A DNA stretch of 13,427 bases from Candidatus Daviesbacteria bacterium (lineage in GTDB: Bacteria; Patescibacteria; Microgenomatia; Daviesbacterales; UBA10151): NCBI GenBank assembly GCA_030648435.1, contig JAUSHE010000018.1, forward strand, positions 1 through 13,427, written 5' to 3'. The position numbers were made by a program, and so were the translations under genes. Below the pieces are notes generated by a model. The model had not been told where the DNA came from. It saw nothing but the letters and a program-made list of their open reading frames with translations, and searched no databases. Shown here piece after piece: positions 6,089 to 11,221 of the stretch; position 1 is the stretch's first letter, and every line of letters starts with the position of its first letter.

Positions 6089-7129
6089 ATGCCCAAGATT
6101 ACTGTCGGCTTAGACATAGGTTATTCTTCAATTAAAGTAGTTTCTTTATCTAAAGAAAAAGAACAATTTAAACTTGTTTCCCTGGGCTCAATCCCCTCTC
6201 CGCAACCCGGACTATTTTCTGATACAGATGCAGATTTGGAAGCGCTGGCAACTAGCATTAATAAGCTGTTCTCAGCTTCAAAAATAGATACTAAAGAGGT
6301 AGTGGTGGCACTTCCCGAATCAAGGGTCTTCACAAGAGTAATTGATGATTTGCCGTATCTTACAGATAATGAGCTTACATCAGCCATTCGCTATGCTGCA
6401 GAAGAATTTATCCCCATGTCTTTGGCCGAAGTTAATTTAAACTGGCAGGTGCTATTCCGTTCGCAGGCAAAAACAACTAATGCCAAGACAGTGGTATTGG
6501 TAATTGCTTCCCCCAAACGCATAGTGGCCAAATATATCAAGATTTTACAGATGGCAAATCTGCGGCCTCGGGCCCTGGAGACAGAAACTATAGCGGCTAC
6601 CAGGTCTTTGGTGGGAAATAATCCTTTTTCCCCCGGCACCTTAATTATGCAGATGGGAGCTACTACTACGGATTTTACTGCAGTTTCCAAAGGTTTGATT
6701 TGGCTGACCCGTTCAATTTCCACCGGTGGTATGACGTTGACCCGTTCACTGGCTCAGCATTTTAATTTTGAAGTTAGTCAAGCTGAGCAATATAAAAAGA
6801 TTTATGGACTTATGGAAGATCAATTGGGAGGTAAGGTTTTTGAAGCTTTAAAACCCATTGTAGATATTATAGCCGGTGAGGGAAAAAGAGTGATTCAGGC
6901 CTTTGAGACAAAATCTCTACACGATCCAATTAAAAGGGTTGTATTATCAGGAGGGGGAGCAAAAATGCCGGGACTGGTTATTTATCTGGCAAATATTTTA
7001 GGTTTGGAGGTTCAGGAAGCAGATCCATGGTTTCCCATTATCAAAGATCAAGGCTCGATTGCAAGATTAGCCCAGGAGGCGCCATCCTATTCTATTGCTG
7101 TAGGATTGGCTTTAAGAGAAGAGGACTAG
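6089..7129 (+). CDS. pilM: PilM, actin-like ATPase of the type IV pilus
   Basis: 346 residues, close to the usual PilM length. The actin-fold nucleotide motifs are visible: phosphate-1 VGLDIGYSSIKVV near residue 6, phosphate-2 TLIMQMGATTTDFTAV with the following STGGMTLTRSLA near 190-220, and the adenosine motif VVLSGGGAKMPGL near 290. PilM sits on the cytoplasmic side of the membrane, binds the N-terminal tail of PilN and links the platform to the assembly ATPases. It is followed by pilN after 7 nt and pilO. The start at 6089 gives the typical MPKITVGLDIG N-terminus, directly behind an extended -10 box. Confidence 0.95.
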   Translation: MPKITVGLDIGYSSIKVVSLSKEKEQFKLVSLGSIPSPQPGLFSDTDADLEALATSINKLFSASKIDTKEVVVALPESRVFTRVIDDLPYLTDNELTSAIRYAAEEFIPMSLAEVNLNWQVLFRSQAKTTNAKTVVLVIASPKRIVAKYIKILQMANLRPRALETETIAATRSLVGNNPFSPGTLIMQMGATTTDFTAVSKGLIWLTRSISTGGMTLTRSLAQHFNFEVSQAEQYKKIYGLMEDQLGGKVFEALKPIVDIIAGEGKRVIQAFETKSLHDPIKRVVLSGGGAKMPGLVIYLANILGLEVQEADPWFPIIKDQGSIARLAQEAPSYSIAVGLALREED

Positions 7130-7136
7130 CCTTAAA

Positions 7137-7685
7137 ATGAAAATTTCCATTAACTTGCTGCCGCCTGAAGATATAGCTTTAGCAATTCAAAGAGCCAAGT
7201 TTTATAAAATCCAGCTGATCGGGATCATTATTATTCTGACCATGATTTTTTTGACTTCCTTAACAGTGGCTCTCCGCATCTTACAGGGCCGTAGTATGGC
7301 TCCAGTACAAACAAAAGTAGTTGCAGCTGAGCAAAGAGTGTCGGATTTGAAGAGCACTCAAGGATATCTGATGTTGCTGAAGGATAGATTGAAGGTTATT
7401 GATCAATATCTGGGGGTATCATCAAAGCAGTCTCTGGTGTATCAGTTGATGGACAAATTAATACCTCCCTCTGTGATCATAAATGCTATTTCTATTAATC
7501 AGGCAGGTGTAGTAACTTTTGTTGCAATAGTGCCTGATAGTATCAGTCTGGATAATTTACTGAGTAATTTAACTGATCAGGAAAGTAATGATGGCCAGAT
7601 TAGAGAAGTTTCAGTGGAAAGTTTAAACAGGGGCAGAGACGGGTTCTATAGAATCAGCTTCAAAATTAAATCGGAAATATTATGA
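7137..7685 (+). CDS. pilN: PilN, pilus assembly platform protein
   Basis: 182 residues. The N-terminus MKISINLLPPED carries the INLLP motif known in PilN as the tail that inserts into PilM. A single membrane helix (about residues 24-46, QLIGIIIILTMIFLTSLTVAL) follows, then a coiled-coil-like segment (TKVVAAEQRVSDLKSTQGYLM) and a small alpha/beta domain, the usual bitopic layout. It pairs with PilO on the outer face of the membrane. It lies 7 nt after pilM and overlaps pilO by 4 nt (ATGA). Identity rests on the motif, topology and gene order. Confidence 0.92.
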   Translation: MKISINLLPPEDIALAIQRAKFYKIQLIGIIIILTMIFLTSLTVALRILQGRSMAPVQTKVVAAEQRVSDLKSTQGYLMLLKDRLKVIDQYLGVSSKQSLVYQLMDKLIPPSVIINAISINQAGVVTFVAIVPDSISLDNLLSNLTDQESNDGQIREVSVESLNRGRDGFYRISFKIKSEIL

Positions 7686-8368
7686 AAAAAGAGATCATTA
7701 AATTTTACAGCAAATATAGATTGTATATATTTCCGGCTATAGTATCTTTGTCCAGCCTGTTTCTGATTGTATTTGCAATTTATCCACAAACAATGAAATT
7801 GATAGCTGGCCAAAAATCAACAGAAAAATTGATTAATCGATCAAAACTGCTTGATATTAAAGTTGCTGCTTTAGAAAACCTAAACGATAAGGATTTATCA
7901 AGGAAAGTAGAATTAGTTTTAAATGCTTTGCCACCGGAAAAAGATTTTGGAAACACATTTGCCCTTCTTCAGCAATTAGTTATACAACCAGGCTTTAGTA
8001 TGACATCAATAACCGTAAGCAACTCATCTGCTAAAGTGGGTAATTCAGACAGTTTTGATGTTAAGCTGGAGCTGAAAGGGCCCAGGATACTGCTTTCGAC
8101 TATACTAAATAATCTGGATAACTCACCGCGCCTAATCAGGGTCAAAAGTATTGATGTCTCATCCAATCAAGGTCAGCAGAATGTTGATGTGGCGCTGGCG
8201 CTACAGGTTTTATATGCAGCATTGCCGCAAAATTATGGGATGATAGATTCACCTTTACCTGAGCTAAGTCAGAATGATGAAGGATTAATAAGCACCTTGG
8301 AGAGTATTAAGAGAACAATACCCGCAACAGCTGAGTCTCCCCGCGGCAAATCTAATCCTTTTGAGTGA
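7682..8368 (+). CDS. pilO: PilO, pilus assembly platform protein
   Basis: 228 residues. A short basic N-terminus is followed by a membrane helix (about 14-35, LYIFPAIVSLSSLFLIVFAIYP), a heptad-rich helix (LIAGQKSTEKLINRSKLLDIKVAALENL) and an alpha/beta domain (SFDVKLELKGPRILLSTILNNLDNSPRLIRVKSIDV) typical of PilO. It forms a heterodimer with PilN. It overlaps pilN by ATGA and ends the pilus locus. No pilP or pilQ follows, as expected if there is no outer membrane to cross. The last 17 nt overlap the end of trmD on the other strand. Confidence 0.9.
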   Translation: MKKEIIKFYSKYRLYIFPAIVSLSSLFLIVFAIYPQTMKLIAGQKSTEKLINRSKLLDIKVAALENLNDKDLSRKVELVLNALPPEKDFGNTFALLQQLVIQPGFSMTSITVSNSSAKVGNSDSFDVKLELKGPRILLSTILNNLDNSPRLIRVKSIDVSSNQGQQNVDVALALQVLYAALPQNYGMIDSPLPELSQNDEGLISTLESIKRTIPATAESPRGKSNPFE

Positions 8369-9026
8369 TCAAATCAGGTCTAATTTTTTTGGTTTTTTTT
8401 AGGGACATTTCTGCTCTCCATTTATCAACTTCGCCATGGTTTCCGGAAAGCAAAACTTCCGGAACTTTACTGTCTTCAAATTCCTCCGGACGGGTGTATT
8501 GCGGATGCTCAAGCAATTTTTCTGAAAAAGACTCATTTACAGTAGCTTCCGGTTTTGCCAGAACCTTGGGAATAAGCCTGGTTACTGAGTCAATTATAAC
8601 CATCGCAGGAACTTCCCCACCGGTTAAGACATAATCCCCGATTGAAATTTCTTCATCAACATATTTTTCAATAAACCGCTGATCTACCCCCTCATAATGT
8701 CCGCATACTATTACAATATGATTTATTTTAGATAATTTTTGAGCCATTTTTTGTTTATATTGCTTACCGGAAGCTGAAGTAAGAATAACCCTGTCGTATT
8801 TTTTTATGGAGACGAGGGCCTTTGATAATATATCAGCCTTCAGTACCATCCCTGCTCCTCCGCCATAGGGCCTGTCATCAACCACCTGGTGTCTGCCTTC
8901 CCCAAAATTGCGTAAGTTAACCAGTTCAAACTCGACAAGTCTTTTTTTTTGGGCGCGCTTAAGAATCGATGAATTTAAAATGGGATCAAAAACCTCCGGA
9001 AAAAGAGTGATAATGGAAAATTTCAT
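8352..9026 (-). CDS. trmD: TrmD, tRNA (guanine-N1-)-methyltransferase, m1G37
   Basis: 224 residues, somewhat shorter than E. coli TrmD (255). It uses S-adenosylmethionine to methylate G37 of tRNAs with a G at position 36, preventing +1 frameshifts. Visible SPOUT motifs include FPEVFDPILNSSILKRA near the N-terminus, RPYGGGAGMV (52-61), the trefoil-knot segments CGHYEGVDQR (108-117) and SIGDYVLTGGE (128-138), and AMVIIDSVTRLIP (141-153) with Asp146 at the place of the catalytic Asp. The Lys-rich C-terminal end (SLKKTKKIRPD) explains the long T runs around 8383-8400 on the + strand. Its start overlaps khpA by 4 nt. It is the last gene of the housekeeping operon and its 3' end runs into pilO. Confidence 0.97.
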   Translation of the reverse strand: MKFSIITLFPEVFDPILNSSILKRAQKKRLVEFELVNLRNFGEGRHQVVDDRPYGGGAGMVLKADILSKALVSIKKYDRVILTSASGKQYKQKMAQKLSKINHIVIVCGHYEGVDQRFIEKYVDEEISIGDYVLTGGEVPAMVIIDSVTRLIPKVLAKPEATVNESFSEKLLEHPQYTRPEEFEDSKVPEVLLSGNHGEVDKWRAEMSLKKTKKIRPDLITQKD

Positions 9027-9283
9027 TCAGGCGCTTCCACTGGTGCAACAGGTGGTTCCGAGAGTTGAAGATTAATTCTTAAATTTTCAGCAATGGCTCT
9101 GACTGTCAGCAGTTTTCTGATGGCTCTTATTGTCTGGCCGCCTTTTCCGATAATAATACCCATATCGGAGGGATCAACAGTTAAAAGAAGATTAACACTG
9201 CCTTCTTTAATTTGCTCGTCAATTAAAACAGCCTCTGGTTTGGTGACTATGTTTTTTACGATAAAACTAAGCAGATCCTTCAT
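9023..9283 (-). CDS. khpA: KhpA, KH-domain RNA-binding protein
   Basis: 86 residues, one KH domain. The signature IIIGKGGQTIRAIRKLL (about residues 38-54) contains the GxxG loop (GKGG) that grips single-stranded RNA. In Gram-positive bacteria KhpA partners with KhpB/Jag and is commonly encoded between rpsP and trmD, exactly as here. The N-terminus MKDLLSFIVKNIVTKPEAV matches the family. The start at 9283 lies just outside a 7-bp repeat array filling the 22-nt gap after rpsP. No Shine-Dalgarno is visible. The end overlaps trmD by 4 nt. Confidence 0.93.
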   Translation of the reverse strand: MKDLLSFIVKNIVTKPEAVLIDEQIKEGSVNLLLTVDPSDMGIIIGKGGQTIRAIRKLLTVRAIAENLRINLQLSEPPVAPVEAPE

Positions 9284-9290
9284 AGAAGCT

Positions 9291-9318
9291 TTCAGTCTTC
9301 AGCTTTCAGCTGTCAGAT
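9291..9318 (-). repeat. Heptanucleotide array (TTCAGYY family) at the rpsP/khpA junction
   Basis: On the + strand the four units are TTCAGTC, TTCAGCT, TTCAGCT and GTCAGAT. They span the last codons of rpsP, its TGA stop (9306-9308) and most of the gap before khpA. On the - strand the unit reads RNCTGAA-like, the same family as the array at 9413-9440 but in the opposite orientation. Confidence 0.88.
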
Positions 9319-9713
9319 TTTTCCTCCGTTTTTTCTTGTGTGGTTTGTGTTTCTTGAACAGGGACTTCTGGTTCTTTCACAACTGCTTTAGTTTTTGTCT
9401 CTTCTATTTTTTCTGATGGCTGAGGACTGATAGCTGACGACTCTGCCTTTTTCTCCTTCTTAGGTTTTCTTGGGAGTCTTTGGGGTGCTTTGCCGGTTAT
9501 CCGTAAAAATCCGGTTGAAAGTTGAGCCCCCTGTTTTATCCAATAATCAATTCTGTCTTGTTTTAATTTGATATCTTTCGGTTCTGTTAGTGGATTGTAG
9601 GTTCCCAGGAGTTCAATATAGGCACCGCTCCTTTTTGATCGGCCGTCAACCGCTACCACCCGGTAGAATGGTTTCTTCTTTGCCCCAATTCTCATCAGTC
9701 GTATCTTTAGCAT
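9306..9713 (-). CDS. rpsP: Ribosomal protein S16 with low-complexity C-terminal tail
   Basis: 135 residues from the ATG at 9713. MLKIRLMRIGAKKKPFYRVVAVD is the canonical S16 N-terminus. An in-frame TTG at 9722 would add TTG-Thr-Pro and overlaps the -10 box, so I reject it. The S16 core ends near residue 80 (WIKQGAQLSTGFLRITG). About 55 further residues are rich in Lys, Glu, Pro, Gln and Thr and have no fold I recognise. This tail is encoded between, and partly by, two 7-bp repeat arrays in opposite orientation. S16 assembles early into the 30S subunit. The gene lies 16 nt after rnc and has its own likely promoter. Confidence 0.96.
   Translation of the reverse strand: MLKIRLMRIGAKKKPFYRVVAVDGRSKRSGAYIELLGTYNPLTEPKDIKLKQDRIDYWIKQGAQLSTGFLRITGKAPQRLPRKPKKEKKAESSAISPQPSEKIEETKTKAVVKEPEVPVQETQTTQEKTEEKSDS
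9413..9440 (+). repeat. Heptanucleotide array (CTGANNR family) inside rpsP
   Basis: Units CTGATGG, CTGAGGA, CTGATAG and CTGACGA in one register. They lie inside rpsP, where the S16 core passes into the low-complexity tail, and are translated as SAISPQPSE. CTGATAGCTG at 9427-9436 is complementary in 9 of 10 positions to CAGCTGTCAG at 9307-9316, so the two arrays form an inverted pair about 95 bp apart. Confidence 0.85.
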
Positions 9714-9721
9714 GGGGGTCA

Positions 9722-9751
9722 AGTATAACTTAAGGAATGAGGCTTTGTAAA
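9722..9751 (-). promoter_or_regulatory. Likely internal promoter of rpsP-khpA-trmD
   Basis: On the - strand TTTACA (9746-9751, five of six consensus bases) and TATACT (9722-9727, five of six) are separated by 18 nt. The -10 ends 8 nt before the rpsP ATG. The -35 lies in the last codons of rnc. It would allow S16, KhpA and TrmD to be made independently of the recG-rnc part, again with an almost leaderless message. Confidence 0.5.
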
Positions 9752-10422
9752 GCTAGTCTTGCAGCTTGCTCTTCGGCTGCTTGTTTGCTATTGCCCACCC
9801 CTTGGCCCACTTCTTTACCGGATACATAGACCGCTACCACAAATTCTTTGGCATGGTCAGGCCCCCGGGTTTCTAAAATCTTGTAATTGGGAGACTGTTT
9901 AAATTTCTGTTGAACTACTTCCTGTAAATTTGATTTGGCATCTTTTGGAGGGCCGGTTCTTAATTCTTTTTCAAAAAATGGCAGCAGAGTTTGCCCGATA
10001 ACAGTTTTTACTTTTTCAAAACCCTGGTCAATAAAAATTGCCCCCAAAAGTGCTTCGTAAGTGTTAGCCAGCAATTGTGGATTTTCCCTTCCGCCTGAGA
10101 TTTCCTCTCCTTTGGATAAAAGCAGATATTGTCCAAGTTCCAGTTTTTTGGAAGCTTTGGCTAAAGATACTGTTTTAACAATATGAGCCCGTAAATTGGT
10201 TAATTCCCCTTCATTGTCTTTCGGTCTTAAAAGATAAAGATGAAAAGAAATCACCAGCGAGAGTACGGAATCTCCCAAGAATTCCAATCTCTCATTTGAT
10301 TCCATGTACTGTTTTACTTCATTTAAATAGGATCTGTGTAAAAAAGCCTGCTCCAGCAATTTGATACTATTCATCTTCAAGTGAAGAGTGTTCAGGAGTT
10401 TTGTGAAGTCGTAAGTCTGCAT
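9730..10422 (-). CDS. rnc: Ribonuclease III with a D-to-N change in the active site
   Basis: 230 residues, usual length. It cuts double-stranded RNA in rRNA and mRNA processing. The catalytic domain shows the signature NERLEFLGDSVLSLVIS, with Glu44, Glu47 and Asp51 at the places of E. coli E38, E41 and D45, and Glu71 at that of E65. The second acidic motif reads LLANTYEALLGAIFIDQG: Glu123 matches E117, but Asn120 replaces D114. A dsRNA-binding domain follows (about 160-230), with LQEVVQQ near its start and the ending GNSKQAAEEQAARLAL. The start at 10422 overlaps the previous stop by one base (TAATG). Identity is certain; the effect of Asn120 is unknown. Confidence 0.96.
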   Translation of the reverse strand: MQTYDFTKLLNTLHLKMNSIKLLEQAFLHRSYLNEVKQYMESNERLEFLGDSVLSLVISFHLYLLRPKDNEGELTNLRAHIVKTVSLAKASKKLELGQYLLLSKGEEISGGRENPQLLANTYEALLGAIFIDQGFEKVKTVIGQTLLPFFEKELRTGPPKDAKSNLQEVVQQKFKQSPNYKILETRGPDHAKEFVVAVYVSGKEVGQGVGNSKQAAEEQAARLALQSLIP

Positions 10423-10658
10423 TAGTCTAATAGATTATCTTCAATAAGTACTATTAAATCGTCTACTTTTTTTAAGTTTTCTAATTCATCTGAGTCAAAA
10501 GTGACTTGAAATTTATGAGACAGATGCGAAAGCAGGTCATGCAGTTCAATCGGCCCCAAATTCAATTCTTCCCGGAGTAGCGCATGCCGGTCTAAGTCTT
10601 CCGGCGAAAGACCTAGGTGTTCTGCAATAGCTTGTATAATTTCCAGTTCCTGATTCAT
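10422..10658 (-). CDS. Acyl-carrier-protein-like protein lacking the phosphopantetheine serine
   Basis: 78 residues, the usual ACP length. It aligns without gaps to the E. coli ACP pattern over about 60 residues: EHLGLSPEDLDRHALLREEL matches [20 protein letters not shown], and the later FQVTF, LENLKKVDDLI matches the third and fourth helices. At the prosthetic-group site, where ACPs have DSL/DSI, this protein has Gly35-Pro36-Ile37, followed by ELHDLL. Pro36 takes the place of the serine, so 4'-phosphopantetheine cannot be attached there. It sits between nusB (4-nt overlap) and rnc (1-nt overlap). Location next to rnc mirrors the acpP-rnc neighbourhood of other bacteria and supports descent from a real ACP. 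It may now be a structural or regulatory partner; its function is unknown. Confidence 0.75.
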   Translation of the reverse strand: MNQELEIIQAIAEHLGLSPEDLDRHALLREELNLGPIELHDLLSHLSHKFQVTFDSDELENLKKVDDLIVLIEDNLLD

Positions 10659-11020
10659 GTATGTATTTTTCTTAGCTTAATTATTTTTCCTAAGGCACCA
10701 TTAATAAAAGCCGCTGACGAGTCGGATCCGAACTCCTTCCCAAGCTCTATTGCCTCATCAATTACTACTTTTGGAGGTGTCCCTACTTCTATTATTAACT
10801 CAAAAACTGCAAGACGCAAGATAGCTAAATCAATCCGGTTTATTTCCCCGATCGGCCGGTCCGGTGCAGATTTTGCAATGAGTTTATCGATCACAGAAAG
10901 CTTATTGACTATTTTTGCTATTTTTACCCTTGGTTTTTTATCAGTCTTAAATTGCCAGGAAAATAAATCCTGCATTATTGCTGCTCTTCGGAGGTGCCTC
11001 GGGTCAGATTTTTTCTTCAT
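10655..11020 (-). CDS. nusB: NusB, transcription antitermination factor
   Basis: 121 residues, slightly shorter than E. coli NusB (139). NusB with NusE (S10) binds boxA in rRNA leader transcripts and prevents premature termination. The family pattern is clear: LRRAAIMQDLFSWQF at the N-terminus, IGEINRIDLAILRLAVFEL in the middle, then PPKVVIDEAIELGKEFGSDSSAAFINGALG, the characteristic NusB C-terminal motif. It overlaps rpmF by 4 nt (ATGA) and the ACP-like gene by 4 nt, which suggests translational coupling. No Shine-Dalgarno is visible. Confidence 0.95.
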   Translation of the reverse strand: MKKKSDPRHLRRAAIMQDLFSWQFKTDKKPRVKIAKIVNKLSVIDKLIAKSAPDRPIGEINRIDLAILRLAVFELIIEVGTPPKVVIDEAIELGKEFGSDSSAAFINGALGKIIKLRKIHT

Positions 11021-11211
11021 GCTTTCGTAACCCGGACTTTTTCTTTTACGGTGGCTTTACTTTTATAAAATCCGCACTCCTTGCAAATTACATGAGATAA
11101 AGTCAGCTTGCCGCAATTTTTACAGGTTACAAGATTAACCGCCAATTTAATCGCAGCTCTTCTTGTTCTTTTGCGGGCTTTAGAATGTCTTCTTTTCGGT
11201 TCTCCGGCCAT
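11017..11211 (-). CDS. rpmF: Ribosomal protein L32 (zinc-ribbon form)
   Basis: 64 residues. The N-terminus MAGEPKRRHSKARKRTRRA is the basic L32 pattern (usually MAVPKR-), with a Gly-Glu insertion-like change. Four Cys in two CxxC pairs (Cys30/Cys33, Cys43/Cys46) form the zinc ribbon (CKNCG, CKECG). This is the zinc-binding (C+) form, not the Cys-free form used under zinc shortage. It lies 10 nt after recG and overlaps nusB by 4 nt. Confidence 0.96.
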   Translation of the reverse strand: MAGEPKRRHSKARKRTRRAAIKLAVNLVTCKNCGKLTLSHVICKECGFYKSKATVKEKVRVTKA

Positions 11212-11221
11212 TTTAGTCAGG

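Noticed and set aside
6121..6723. Open frames on the - strand opposite pilM (88 and 110 codons)
   Set aside because: They mirror the pilM reading frame, show no recognisable motifs and lack upstream signals.
8383..8400. T-rich runs after pilO as an intrinsic terminator
   Set aside because: They are the complement of lysine codons in the C-terminal part of trmD. The only stem before them (TTTGA/TCAAA around the pilO stop) is short and AT-only.
9714..9722. TTG start extending S16 by three residues
   Set aside because: S16 normally begins at MLKIRL or MVKIRL, and the extension overlaps a good -10 box.
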